Assembly (NCBI GenBank): GCA_963669415.2
Contig: CAXXPS010000002.1
Location: 2,170,001-2,234,000, forward strand
Direction of reading: 5' to 3'
Origin: JAWKWH01 sp963669415
GTDB lineage: Bacteria; Pseudomonadota; Alphaproteobacteria; Rhizobiales; Rhizobiaceae
Length of the DNA stretch: 64,000 bases
Each line of letters starts with the position of its first letter. Within the stretch, counting starts at the first letter, position 1. Made by a program: the position numbers and the translations under genes. Positions 44,149 through 53,105 of the stretch are shown one piece after another. The notes under the pieces are model-generated. The model was not told the DNA's origin and made no database searches. It saw only the letters and a program-made list of their open reading frames with translations.

Positions 44149-45279
44149 CTAGTTCACCGCGCCTGTGGCTTCGCCGATCAATTGTTCAATCATCTTCTGG
44201 TCGGCTTCGACCGCCTGAACCTTTTCGCCTTCCTCGACCAGGTCCTGACCAGCGACGATGACGCGCGCGTCTGTGGGAACGCCGCCAAGCAGCAGGCCAT
44301 CCGGCGTGTCGTCGATCAGGTCGATGGGTACAAAGCCAACCGTGTCGTCGGTTTTGAGGATGCGAATGCCGAGATCGCCCCGGTCGGACAAAGTTACAAC
44401 CGAGCGCGGCAGGGCCACTGCATCAACCGACTTGCCGCGCAGGGTGATTTCCGCGGTCATGCCGGCCGGAATGAGGCCTTCTGGATTGGCGATCGCTATC
44501 TCGAGCGGGAATGTGCGTGTCTGGTTGTTTGCCTCACGGCTGATGTAGCGAAGCTCACCCTTGATCACCGAACCATCGACCAGTTGTACGTCGGCCTTGT
44601 CGCCAATCTTCACATGGCGAAGGTCGTGCTCGGAAATTTCGCCTGTTGCAAGGATGGGATCGATGCTTACCAGCGTCGCCACAGGTGCACCTTGAGACAC
44701 AGAGCTTCCCTGCTCGACTTTGACCCGGTCGACATAGCCGGCAAACGGAGCAAGGACGCGAATGCGGTCCAGTTCGGCTTGTGCGGCTTCCAATTGAGAT
44801 CGTGCAGCGGCTATGGCCGATCTGGCTGTGTCGGCACGCAGCGTCGGTAGCGTGCCACGTTTGACCAATGCTTCGGTGGCGGTGAGCTCGCTTTCGCGTT
44901 GGGTTACCAGCTGTTTGGCGGTTTCGATCATGGCGATCTTTTCTTCCGCCTCCAGCGACAGGATCAAGTCACCAGATTCAACCCAGTCACCCTGTTCAAC
45001 AGGAAGATTGTCGATGATGCCGCCAGCACGGGTGGCCAGATCGGCCCGCTTGTCGGACTGTGTCTGGCCGGAAAGTCTGATTGCGCGCGCATGATTGATA
45101 TGCGGAGGAACCACATAGGCGACTGTTCGCAGCACCGGCTCAGGGGCCGGTTTTTCGACGGTTTCCGTCTCCTCAACGGTGGCGCTACCCACAGAGGTGA
45201 AGTCACCGGTAAAGACCCATACCCCGGCGGTAACAAGAACGGCGATTGCCGCCAATTTGTGAAATCTGAACTTCGCCAT
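44149..45279 (-). CDS. RND efflux periplasmic adaptor subunit
   Basis: Membrane-fusion protein of 376 residues. The N-terminal helix (about 10-24) anchors it in the inner membrane. A lipoyl-like half (RLSGQTQSDKRADLATRAGGIIDNLPVEQGDWVESGDLILSLEAEEK) leads into a coiled-coil hairpin (about 115-165), then the second lipoyl half (IRVLAPFAGYVDRVKVEQGSSVSQGAPVATL) and beta-barrel regions. It links the RND pump to an outer-membrane channel. The first gene of a two-gene operon. Its upstream region contains a palindrome that may be a repressor site. Confidence 0.93.
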   Translation of the reverse strand: MAKFRFHKLAAIAVLVTAGVWVFTGDFTSVGSATVEETETVEKPAPEPVLRTVAYVVPPHINHARAIRLSGQTQSDKRADLATRAGGIIDNLPVEQGDWVESGDLILSLEAEEKIAMIETAKQLVTQRESELTATEALVKRGTLPTLRADTARSAIAAARSQLEAAQAELDRIRVLAPFAGYVDRVKVEQGSSVSQGAPVATLVSIDPILATGEISEHDLRHVKIGDKADVQLVDGSVIKGELRYISREANNQTRTFPLEIAIANPEGLIPAGMTAEITLRGKSVDAVALPRSVVTLSDRGDLGIRILKTDDTVGFVPIDLIDDTPDGLLLGGVPTDARVIVAGQDLVEEGEKVQAVEADQKMIEQLIGEATGAVN

Positions 45280-45392
45280 GATACTGTCAACTGTTCCGGA
45301 TCAGGACCGGATCCCTCTCCGGGTACGGCTTCATATGGCTATCCCCCGGAGCCATTGCAACGCGCCTAACAACAACCTGGACGCTACGCCGG

Positions 45393-45421
45393 GTCTTATA
45401 TGCCGGTTTTACGTTGTAAAA
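45393..45421 (-). promoter_or_regulatory. Possible promoter and palindromic operator of the RND operon
   Basis: TTTTAC-GTT-GTAAAA (45407-45421) is a perfect 6-3-6 palindrome. On the minus strand a -10-like TATAAG (about 45395-45400) follows it closely, so the palindrome would overlap the -35 region. This is the layout of a TetR-type operator, but no regulator gene is adjacent. Confidence 0.4.
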
Positions 45422-45470
45422 TAGTGAAAATTTGGGCGCTACTGACATGCATTGGGCGCATGGCTTGGAA

Positions 45471-46670
45471 TTATGGTTTCGAAAGGGCTACGACACCAGG
45501 TAGGGGTTTGCCCTCCATCCATTCCAGAAATGCGCCGCCCGCTGTCGACAAATAGGTCATCTCGTCGGCGACTCCGGCGTGGTTGAGTGCGGCAACCGTA
45601 TCGCCGCCACCGGCAACTGATATCAGCCGGTCGGTTTCGGTGCGTTCAGCAACATGACGGGCGACAGCGACTGTCGCATGGTCAAATGGGGCTATTTCAA
45701 ATGCGCCAAGCGGACCGTTCCAGACCAGCGTGTCTGCCTCGTCAATCGCCTCGAGGATGAGATCGACCGATTGCGGTCCAGCATCAAGGATCATGCCATC
45801 CGGCGGCACCAGATCGAGTGAGGTAACATCATTGTCGGCATTGGCCTCGAATTTCTTCGCAACGACGACATCTTCCGGCAAGATGATTCTGCAGTTGGAA
45901 TTCTCCGCCTTGGCCATGATCTTGTTGGCCGTATCGGCGAGATTCTTTTCGCACAAGGATTTGCCAACATTGATGCCCTTTGCGTGCAGAAAGGTGTTCG
46001 CCATGCCGCCACCGATCACCAGCATGTCGACTTTCTCAACCAGGTTTTGCAACAGATCGATCTTGGTCGATACCTTGGCGCCGCCAACTATGGCAATCAC
46101 CGGACGGCGGGGATCGCCGAGCCCGGCTTCCAACGCGGTCAATTCAGCCGCCATGGTACGGCCGGCATAGGACGGCAGCAGATGAGCCAGTCCCTCTGTG
46201 GAAGCATGGGCGCGATGCGCCGCAGAAAATGCATCGTTCACAAAGATATCGCCAAGCGAAGCCAGCGCCTTGGCAAATTCCGGATCATTGTTTTCTTCGC
46301 CCGCATGAAACCGGGTATTTTCCAGCATCAAAATGTTGCCGCCGACCATATTGCCGATCTTTTCCGCCGGTACATCTCCGATGCACTCAGGTGAGAAATA
46401 AACGCGCGCGTCGAGCACCGCTTCAAGCGCATGTGCAACGGGTTCAAGCGACATGCCGGCATCGGGCTTGCCCTTGGGACGGCCGAAATGCGCCATCAGG
46501 ATCACCTTGGCGGCCTTTTCCGACAGTTCCAGAATGCCGGGAGCGACACGTTCGATGCGGGTAAAGTCGGACACCTTGCCGTCAGCCATCGGCACATTAA
46601 GATCGACGCGAACCAATACGCGTTTATCCGTGATGTCGCCGAGATCATCAATGGTTTTGAATGTCGGCAT
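45471..46670 (-). CDS. pgk: Phosphoglycerate kinase
   Basis: Glycolytic/gluconeogenic enzyme, 399 residues and of normal length. Start MPTFKTIDDLGDITDKRVLVRVDLNVPM at 46670, then FGRPKG, the GGAKVSTKIDLL hinge segment and the C-terminal GGGDTVAAL nucleotide site. The open frame extends upstream to 46748 but those codons overlap the small ORF and are not family-like. No strong Shine-Dalgarno is seen. The stop of a 34-codon ORF lies two bases before the ATG, so coupled translation is possible. It belongs to the tkt-gap-pgk block, all on the minus strand. Confidence 0.96.
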   Translation of the reverse strand: MPTFKTIDDLGDITDKRVLVRVDLNVPMADGKVSDFTRIERVAPGILELSEKAAKVILMAHFGRPKGKPDAGMSLEPVAHALEAVLDARVYFSPECIGDVPAEKIGNMVGGNILMLENTRFHAGEENNDPEFAKALASLGDIFVNDAFSAAHRAHASTEGLAHLLPSYAGRTMAAELTALEAGLGDPRRPVIAIVGGAKVSTKIDLLQNLVEKVDMLVIGGGMANTFLHAKGINVGKSLCEKNLADTANKIMAKAENSNCRIILPEDVVVAKKFEANADNDVTSLDLVPPDGMILDAGPQSVDLILEAIDEADTLVWNGPLGAFEIAPFDHATVAVARHVAERTETDRLISVAGGGDTVAALNHAGVADEMTYLSTAGGAFLEWMEGKPLPGVVALSKP

Positions 46671-46672
46671 GG

Positions 46673-46777
46673 TCAAGCGACTCGATACTGTTCTAGTTTG
46701 TCCATATCGCTTTCTTGCACACGATATACCCAGCCACCTCCCGAACAAATCTCTTCGTAGAAGTCACGATCGTTCAT
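46673..46777 (-). CDS. 34-residue ORF just upstream of pgk
   Basis: A 34-codon ORF beginning MNDRDFYEEICSGGGWVYRV and ending in EQYRVA; its stop is 2 bases before the pgk ATG, and its start overlaps the end of the upstream membrane ORF by 14 bases. The peptide is acidic and not membrane-like. I recognise no family. It could be a real small protein, a leader for pgk, or the displaced C-terminus of the disrupted gene upstream. Confidence 0.35.
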   Translation of the reverse strand: MNDRDFYEEICSGGGWVYRVQESDMDKLEQYRVA

Positions 46778-47038
46778 CGCCGACCAAAAAGTTCTGAGCG
46801 TTACCGCTTTGATTAGCGCGAGCTACCACAAAGAACAGTACGATACCCGGAATGAACCACCACCAGGAAGACACAAAACTCCAATATATACTCAGACATA
46901 ATACCGCCAATGCGCCGATATTCCAGAATCTATAACCACCGCTCGGTTTGATGGACTATTACCCCTCATGCTGAATTCAGCGCATGAGCTTTCGATACGG
47001 AACCAATCCCCCAGCCACTGGCGATATTCCGCGCTCAT
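46764..47038 (-). pseudogene. Frameshifted small membrane-protein gene between gap and pgk
   Basis: The minus strand from 46946 to 46764 is open and encodes an evident membrane protein: IKPSGGYRFWNIGALAVL, two hydrophobic helices (about FWNIGALAVLCLSIYWSF and WWWFIPGIVLFFVVA), then ARANQSGNAQNFLVGDERS and stop. That frame has no start codon at its 5' end; a TAG precedes it. In the neighbouring frame an ATG at 46969 reads MRGNSP and would join the membrane frame if one base were added or removed near 46947. A longer ORF in that neighbouring frame starts at 47038 and ends at 46892. A single-base indel, real or a sequencing error, explains the layout. Confidence 0.5.
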
Positions 47039-47063
47039 GAAGATCAGTGGTCTCCGATAATCC

Positions 47064-48071
47064 CTAAATCAGCTTGCCCAACGCAACGGCGGTGTCGCCC
47101 ATGCGGTTGGAAAAGCCCCATTCATTGTCATACCAGCTCATGACACGGCAGAGTGTGCCGTCCATGACCTTGGTCTGGTCCATGTGGAACATGGAAGAAT
47201 GAGAATCGTGGTTCATGTCGATGGAAACCAGTTTTTCGTCCGTATAGCCAAGAATGCCCTTCAACGGTCCATCGGCTGCAGCGCGGATTGCATTCTGGAT
47301 CTCCTCCACCGAGGTTTCGCGCTTGGAGACGAATTTCAGGTCGACGACCGATACATTCGGGGTCGGAACCCGGATGGCAACACCGTCAAGCTTTCCGGCA
47401 AGTTCCGGCAATACCAGGCCAACCGCCTTGGCGGCGCCCGTCGATGTCGGAATCATCGAAACCGCCGCGGCGCGGGCGCGATAAAGATCCTTGTGCATCG
47501 TGTCCAGCGTCGGCTGGTCGCCGGTATAGGAATGGATCGTCGTCATGAAACCCTTGTCGATGCCGATGACATCGTTCAGCACCTTGGCGACCGGTGCGAG
47601 ACAATTGGTGGTGCAAGAGGCGTTTGATATCACCTGATGATCAGCCGAGAGCTTGTCATGGTTGACACCGTAGACGACGGTCAGGTCAGCACCGTCCGCC
47701 GGCGCCGATACGATGACCCGTTTGGTGCCAGCCTCCAAATGCGCAGAGGCTTTTTCCTTCGATGTGAAGATACCGGTGCATTCCAGCGCGATATCGACGC
47801 CCAGTTCTTCCCACGGCAGCTCGGCCGGGTTGCGGATCGCTGTCACTTTGAAGCTGTCGGTGCCGATATTGATTGTGTCTCCGGAGACCGAGACTTCGCC
47901 GGGAAAGCGGCCATGAACGGAATCGTAGCGGAACAGGTGCGCATTGGTATCAACCGGGCCCAGATCGTTCACGGCGACGATATCGATATCCTTGCGGCCA
48001 GATTCATAAATGGCGCGTGCGATGTTGCGGCCGATGCGGCCAAATCCGTTGATGGCGACCCTGACTGTCAT
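47064..48071 (-). CDS. gap: Glyceraldehyde-3-phosphate dehydrogenase
   Basis: Type I GAPDH, 335 residues. NAD-binding GFGRIGRN at 9-16, catalytic Cys153 in SNASCTTNCLAP, and the conserved His in IHSYTGDQPT. Asp or Asn at the end of strand 2 (VNDLG) fits the usual NAD/NADP region of proteobacterial GAPDH. It stands between tkt (43 bases upstream) and the small ORFs before pgk, on one strand, so it is probably cotranscribed with tkt. It serves glycolysis and gluconeogenesis. Calvin-cycle use is possible in relatives, but no RuBisCO gene is seen here. Confidence 0.97.
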   Translation of the reverse strand: MTVRVAINGFGRIGRNIARAIYESGRKDIDIVAVNDLGPVDTNAHLFRYDSVHGRFPGEVSVSGDTINIGTDSFKVTAIRNPAELPWEELGVDIALECTGIFTSKEKASAHLEAGTKRVIVSAPADGADLTVVYGVNHDKLSADHQVISNASCTTNCLAPVAKVLNDVIGIDKGFMTTIHSYTGDQPTLDTMHKDLYRARAAAVSMIPTSTGAAKAVGLVLPELAGKLDGVAIRVPTPNVSVVDLKFVSKRETSVEEIQNAIRAAADGPLKGILGYTDEKLVSIDMNHDSHSSMFHMDQTKVMDGTLCRVMSWYDNEWGFSNRMGDTAVALGKLI

Positions 48072-48113
48072 TTCGAGTTTCTCCAGATGAGGTTTGGGAG
48101 GGATATGCAGAAA

Positions 48114-50108
48114 TTAGGCGTTCTCCGCCAGCTTGGCCTGCACCGCTGCGACGGTTGCGCCGGCGGTTATTCCGAAGTGCTCGTAAAGCTGCTTGTACGG
48201 AGCGCTGGCTCCAAAGGAATCCATGCCGATGAAGATTCCGTCCCGGCCAATAAAGCGCTCCCAGCCTTGGCGAATACCGGCTTCTATTGCGACATTGACC
48301 GACGCATTGCCGAGAATTGCTGTTTTGTATTCGTCGTCCTGCTGTTCGAACAATTCCATGCAGGGAACCGAAATGACGCGGGTTGGTGTACCGGCTTTCT
48401 CCAGTTCCTCGCGGGCTGCAAGTGCGATCTCGACCTCGGAACCGCTGGCGAAAATGCTTACCTGTGCGTCATCGCTGGCAAGTTCGAGCTCATAGGCACC
48501 GAAAGCGCAGATGTTTTCATCTTCGTGTTCGGTTCGCACGGGAGGCAGGTTCTGCCGGGTCAATGCCAGCGTCGACGGCGCCTGGTCGCTTTTGAGCGCA
48601 AGTTCCCAGCATTCGGCAACTTCGACGGCATCTGCCGGACGGAAAACCAAATGGTTGGGAATTGCCCGAAGTGCTGCAAAATGCTCGACTGGCTGGTGGG
48701 TGGGCCCGTCCTCGCCGAGACCGATGGAATCATGGGTCATGACGAAAATGACCCGCTGTCCCATCAGGGAGGACAAGCGCATGGCCGGGCGGCAATAGTC
48801 GGAAAATACGAGAAATGTTCCCGAATAGGGGATGATACCGCCGTGCAGGGCGATGCCGTTCATTGCGGCTGCCATGCCGTGTTCGCGAATGCCATAGTGA
48901 ATGAAACGGCCGGCATAGTCGTCGCCATTCATTGGTACAGTCTGGCTGGTCTTCGTATTGTTGGAGCCGGTCAAGTCGGCCGATCCGCCAATGGTTTCAG
49001 GGACAACACCATTGATCACCTCGAGCGCCATTTCCGACGATTTGCGCGTGGCGACAGTGGGCTTGTCCGCAGCCAACTGTTTTTTATAGTCAATCATTGC
49101 CGCTTCGAAACCGCCGGGCAACTCACAGGCCATGCGGCGCTCAAAGCTGCTGCGTTGTTCTGTCTCCGCATCAGCAAGCCTCTTTTCCCAGGCTATGCGC
49201 TCCTTGGTGTGTTTCAGCCCGGCCAACCGCCACTCGTCGAGAATATCGGACGGTATTTTGAACGGCTCGCACTCCCACCCCAAGGCACTACGCGTGCCGG
49301 CGATTTCCTCGGCACCCAAAGGAGAGCCGTGGGCTTTGGCAGTTCCGGCCTTGCTTGGCGCGCCGAAGCCGATGGTCGTCTTGCAGGCAATCAATGTCGG
49401 CCGGTCTGAGGTCTTTGCCTTTTCTATCGCGTCGGCGATCGCATCGGGGTCATGGCCATCGATGGCGAGCGTGTTCCAGCCGGACGCAGCGAACCGCGCC
49501 GGTTGGTCCGTTGAATCGGAAAGAGACACGGAACCATCAATCGATATGCCGTTATCGTCAAACAGGACAATCAGGCGGCTGAGTTTCAAATGTCCGGCCA
49601 GTGCAATTGCTTCCTGGCTGATACCCTCCATCAGGCAGCCGTCGCCGGCCAGAACATAGGTGTGATGATCAACCAGATCGTCACCGTATTCAGCGTTCAA
49701 ATGGCGTTCGGCAATCGCCATTCCCACTGCATTGGCAAGCCCTTGGCCAAGCGGTCCGGTGGTTGTCTCGATACCCGCTGCATGACCGAATTCGGGATGT
49801 CCGGCGGTTTTCGATCCGAGCTGGCGGAAGTTCTTGATTTCTTCAATTGTGACGTCTTCGTAGCCGAGCAAGTGCAGCAACGAATAGACCAGCATGGAGC
49901 CATGGCCCGCTGACAAGACAAAACGGTCCCGGTCGGGCCAGTTCGGGTTTTTCGGGTCCTGTTTTACAAACCGGGTAAACAAAACCGTAGCAATGTCGGC
50001 TGCCCCCATGGGTAGTCCGGGATGACCGGATTTGGCCTTTTCGACCGCGTCCATGGAGAGAAATCGGATCGCGTTAGCCATCCGGTCGTGTTTTTCGCGT
50101 GAGGTCAT
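48114..50108 (-). CDS. tkt: Transketolase
   Basis: Thiamine diphosphate enzyme of the pentose phosphate pathway, 664 residues. Start MTSREKHDRMANAIRFLSMDAVEKAKSGHPGLPMGAADIA matches the family. The cofactor motif begins GDGCLMEGISQEA near residue 155, and EDGPTHQPVEH with catalytic residues lies near 470. The in-frame extension to 50183 has no family resemblance. It is the first gene of the tkt-gap block and is divergent from the DUF4164 gene. Its cofactor is supplied through the thiN and thiBPQ genes in this window. Confidence 0.96.
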   Translation of the reverse strand: MTSREKHDRMANAIRFLSMDAVEKAKSGHPGLPMGAADIATVLFTRFVKQDPKNPNWPDRDRFVLSAGHGSMLVYSLLHLLGYEDVTIEEIKNFRQLGSKTAGHPEFGHAAGIETTTGPLGQGLANAVGMAIAERHLNAEYGDDLVDHHTYVLAGDGCLMEGISQEAIALAGHLKLSRLIVLFDDNGISIDGSVSLSDSTDQPARFAASGWNTLAIDGHDPDAIADAIEKAKTSDRPTLIACKTTIGFGAPSKAGTAKAHGSPLGAEEIAGTRSALGWECEPFKIPSDILDEWRLAGLKHTKERIAWEKRLADAETEQRSSFERRMACELPGGFEAAMIDYKKQLAADKPTVATRKSSEMALEVINGVVPETIGGSADLTGSNNTKTSQTVPMNGDDYAGRFIHYGIREHGMAAAMNGIALHGGIIPYSGTFLVFSDYCRPAMRLSSLMGQRVIFVMTHDSIGLGEDGPTHQPVEHFAALRAIPNHLVFRPADAVEVAECWELALKSDQAPSTLALTRQNLPPVRTEHEDENICAFGAYELELASDDAQVSIFASGSEVEIALAAREELEKAGTPTRVISVPCMELFEQQDDEYKTAILGNASVNVAIEAGIRQGWERFIGRDGIFIGMDSFGASAPYKQLYEHFGITAGATVAAVQAKLAENA

Positions 50109-50293
50109 AATGTCTCGCAAATTGATCGCCGGCTGCACAAATTCGGACCCCGCCGGCATCATCCAAAGAGTTCGCGCGGACACATAGCAGGTGGAAGGCC
50201 TGAGTCAACAAAGCTGATCTGTTCAAATGACTGCCTGAGACCCGGTTTAGCCTCATTTTGTGCGCATTGTCGGGGATACAGTCTGCGGCGTTG

Positions 50294-50323
50294 TTGACGC
50301 CGGATTAACACGGTGCCTAATCT
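50294..50323 (+). promoter_or_regulatory. Possible sigma-70 promoter of the DUF4164-zapA pair
   Basis: TTGACG at 50294-50299 and TAATCT at 50318-50323 are 18 bases apart and lie 60-90 bases before the DUF4164 start. The -35 match is good and the -10 match is moderate. Confidence 0.4.
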
Positions 50324-50385
50324 TTTTCTCATAACGCATTATGAATGCGCGCGATTCGCACGATGGGCGAGCCCGGAGCAGAATC

Positions 50386-50658
50386 ATGAGCAGTGACATT
50401 ACACTCAAGCAAGCGATCAGCCGTCTGACAAAGGCGGTAGATGTGCTGGAACAATCGACTGGTCAACGGCTTGAGAGGGATCAGGCCAATCAGGATTCGG
50501 AGGAGGAAGTGCAGCGCATGGGCGCCGACCGTGCCCGTTTGGCGCAGGAGCTCGACAAATCCGAAGCCCGCGCGGAGCGCCTTCAGGACGCCAACTCAGA
50601 AGTTTCGCGCCGACTGGTTTCGGCAATGGAGACAATCCGGGCAGTGCTGGACAGGTAG
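50386..50658 (+). CDS. DUF4164 family coiled-coil protein
   Basis: A 90-residue, highly charged protein with heptad spacing over most of its length, so a coiled coil. It matches DUF4164 small proteins that precede zapA in Rhizobiales. The start has GGAG 7 bases upstream, and the open frame upstream of it is not conserved-looking. The ribosome would continue to zapA 11 bases after the stop. It may help cell division together with ZapA. That is inferred from position only. Confidence 0.82.
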   Translation: MSSDITLKQAISRLTKAVDVLEQSTGQRLERDQANQDSEEEVQRMGADRARLAQELDKSEARAERLQDANSEVSRRLVSAMETIRAVLDR

Positions 50659-50669
50659 GGATCTAAATC

Positions 50670-51053
50670 ATGGCTCAAGTAACCGTGCAAATTGACGGCA
50701 AGGCGTACCGGATGGCCTGCGACGAAGGCCAGGAACAGCATCTGGAAGGACTTGCGGCACAATTTGACAAATATGTCACCCATCTGAAGTCCTCGTTTGG
50801 CGAGATCGGCGATCAAAGACTGACTGTCATGGCCGGAATCATGGTCATGGACGAACTGGCAGAACTGCAGAAAAAGGTGCGCGGGATGGAAAGCGAAGTC
50901 GAAACGCTTCGTAAAACCCGAGATGACGCGCTGATCAAGGCTGACAAGAATGATGCCGCGGTTACAGGCGTGTTGAGCGGATTGGCTGAACGTATCGAAG
51001 CGATCGCCCTGAAACTGAGTGAAAGACCGGATGGTGGTGCAAAACCGGTCTGA
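50670..51053 (+). CDS. zapA: Cell division protein ZapA
   Basis: A 127-residue ZapA-family protein that bundles FtsZ filaments at the division site. The N-terminal part, VTVQIDGKAYRMACDEGQEQHLEGLAAQFDKYVTHLKSSFGEIGDQRLTVMAGIMVMDEL, is the ZapA globular domain, and the rest is a coiled coil. It is a little longer than E. coli ZapA because of a C-terminal tail. It converges with pncB with only 8 bases between, so there is no room for the 6S RNA gene that often follows zapA in proteobacteria. Confidence 0.9.
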   Translation: MAQVTVQIDGKAYRMACDEGQEQHLEGLAAQFDKYVTHLKSSFGEIGDQRLTVMAGIMVMDELAELQKKVRGMESEVETLRKTRDDALIKADKNDAAVTGVLSGLAERIEAIALKLSERPDGGAKPV

Positions 51054-51061
51054 AAACGCAA

Positions 51062-52366
51062 TCAGACTTTCACAGCACGCTCGACGCGGTCTTCTTCGCC
51101 AAAAATCCTGACATAGCGTTCGACCTCCGCAGCATCGCCCGTGGCCTTTCGCGGATTGTCGGACAGTTTGACCGCCTTGCGGCCATTGGCGCTGCTAACC
51201 TTGCAAACCAGCGAAATCGGATTGAGTGAATCGCCGCCATTTGGCAGGCAATCCTCGAAATCGTTGGTCAGATTGGTTCCCCACCCGAATGCCATGCGAA
51301 CGCGACCGTCAAAATGCTCAAAGGCGCTGATGATCGTGTCAACATCGAGCCCGTCGGAGAAAACGATCAGCTTTTCGGATGGATCACGTCCGCGCGATTT
51401 CCACCATTTGATTATGCGTTCACCGCCATCGATCGGTGGGGCACTGTCGGGCCGGAAACCCGTCCAGTCAGCAACCCAGTCGGGAGCGCGGCGCAGAAAT
51501 GCGGCAGTACCAAATGTATCCGGCAGGACGATCAGTAGGTTGCCGCCGTACAGTTTGTTCCAATCCTCCAACACCCGGTAAGGTGCCTCCAGCATGTCCT
51601 CCTCGTTGTCAGCGAGTGCGGCATAGACCATCGGAAGTTCGTGAGCATTGGTACCGAGTGCTTCCAGATCAGAATCCATGGCCAAAAGTACATTCGACGT
51701 GCCGGTGAACGACTCGCCAATTCCTTCCTTCAGTGCTTCAACGCACCAGCGCTGCCAAAGGAAGGAGTGTCGGCGTCGGGTGCCGAAATCCGAAATCCGG
51801 ATGTCGGGCAATTTCTTCAGACGCTCGACCTTGTCCCACATCTTGGCCTTCGCGCGAGCGTAGAGCACGTCGAGCGTAAACGGCCCAAGCCCTTTCATAG
51901 CCGAACGCGATCGCAATTCATTGATGATAGCGAGTGCGGGAATCTCCCACATCATCGTATGTGCCCAGGACCCGTGGAAATGGAGGTTGAACTGACCGTC
52001 CGATACGGACAGCTCGTAATCGGGAAGCCGGAAATCTTCCAGCCAAGCCAGGAACTCGGGCGAGAAAATCTGCTTGCGACCATAAAATGTATTACCCGCC
52101 AGCCAGATCATTTCCTTCTTGGAGAACCGCAAAGTACGGGCATGGTTGAGTTGTTCACGCAATTCCGACTCCGAGATGTCGTCGGCAATCCGTACCGATT
52201 GCTTGCGATTAATTAGCGTGAACGTTGCATCGACATCGCGGTGGAGTTTCCAGATCATCTGCAACATCAACAGCTTGTAGAAATCCGTATCCAGCAGGCT
52301 GCGGACGATGGGATCCAGCTTCCAGGCGTGATTATAGACGCGGCGCGCAATGTCGGTTTTGGTCAT
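51062..52366 (-). CDS. pncB: Nicotinate phosphoribosyltransferase
   Basis: NAD salvage enzyme, 434 residues, forming nicotinate mononucleotide from nicotinate and PRPP with ATP. N-terminal LLDTDFYKLLMLQMIWKLH and the central FGTRRRHSFLWQ segment fit the family; IVFSDGLDVDTII and RMAFGWGTNLTND form the PRPP/phosphate-binding part. It follows pncA after about 54 bases, so nicotinamide would be deamidated and then taken up into NAD by consecutive products of one operon. Confidence 0.95.
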   Translation of the reverse strand: MTKTDIARRVYNHAWKLDPIVRSLLDTDFYKLLMLQMIWKLHRDVDATFTLINRKQSVRIADDISESELREQLNHARTLRFSKKEMIWLAGNTFYGRKQIFSPEFLAWLEDFRLPDYELSVSDGQFNLHFHGSWAHTMMWEIPALAIINELRSRSAMKGLGPFTLDVLYARAKAKMWDKVERLKKLPDIRISDFGTRRRHSFLWQRWCVEALKEGIGESFTGTSNVLLAMDSDLEALGTNAHELPMVYAALADNEEDMLEAPYRVLEDWNKLYGGNLLIVLPDTFGTAAFLRRAPDWVADWTGFRPDSAPPIDGGERIIKWWKSRGRDPSEKLIVFSDGLDVDTIISAFEHFDGRVRMAFGWGTNLTNDFEDCLPNGGDSLNPISLVCKVSSANGRKAVKLSDNPRKATGDAAEVERYVRIFGEEDRVERAVKV

Positions 52367-52420
52367 AGAACAGGTCTCAGCCGCGATTGGATCAACGCAA
52401 GTCTGGCCGAAGCCGGCGGG

Positions 52421-53020
52421 TCAGGTCAAGTTAACCCCGGCGTCGCGCATTGCCGCACACATGCTGTCGACCGACCCTTCAAGATCAATCCCGCGACAGG
52501 CCGAAAGCCGAACCTCAATTCCCAAACCCAGTTTGGCGGCATCAAGCGCCGAAAACCCGACGCAAAAATCGGTTGCCAGTCCGACCATGGTAACTTTGCC
52601 GATGCCGCGCTCGGCCAGATAACCACCGAGCCCCGTCGGCGTTGAGCGGTCATTCTCAAAAAACGCCGAATAACTGTCGATATGTCCGCGAAATCCCTTG
52701 CGGATCACAAGCTCTGCTGTGGTCCACTGCAAGTCTGAGTGAAATTCCGCACCGGACGATCCCTGGATACAGTGGTCCGGCCACAAGGTCTGTTCGCCGT
52801 AGGGCATGGTGACCGTCTCGAACGGGTTCTTGCCATCATGGCTTGAAGCAAAACTGGAATGGCCGGCCGGATGCCAATCCTGCGTCAGCACAACATGCTC
52901 GAATTGCGCGATCAAACTGTTGATTTCGGGAACAATCTCATCGCCGCCCGGAACTGCCAGCGCACCGCCGGGACAAAAATCGTTCTGGACGTCAATAACA
53001 ATGAGCGCGGTGTCAGACAT
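52421..53020 (-). CDS. pncA: Nicotinamidase
   Basis: Isochorismatase-fold amidohydrolase, 199 residues, converting nicotinamide to nicotinate and ammonia. Catalytic Asp10 in LIVIDVQNDFCPGGAL, Lys in VIRKGF near 114, and the nucleophile Cys in LATDFCVGFSALDA near 153. Metal ligands fit in TQDWHPAGHSSF. First gene of the pncAB pair. Confidence 0.95.
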   Translation of the reverse strand: MSDTALIVIDVQNDFCPGGALAVPGGDEIVPEINSLIAQFEHVVLTQDWHPAGHSSFASSHDGKNPFETVTMPYGEQTLWPDHCIQGSSGAEFHSDLQWTTAELVIRKGFRGHIDSYSAFFENDRSTPTGLGGYLAERGIGKVTMVGLATDFCVGFSALDAAKLGLGIEVRLSACRGIDLEGSVDSMCAAMRDAGVNLT

Positions 53021-53105
53021 AGTCGATATTCCGGATCTGATTGGAGTGTCCGCGACCTTCCGATATCAGGATTGCAACGTCAACTCTGTCTTCCGGCACC
53101 TATCA

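Noticed and set aside
47637..49409. Plus-strand open frame of 590 codons opposite gap and tkt
   Set aside because: It is the mirror of two well-supported enzymes and encodes no recognisable motif. High GC coding regions often leave such antisense frames.
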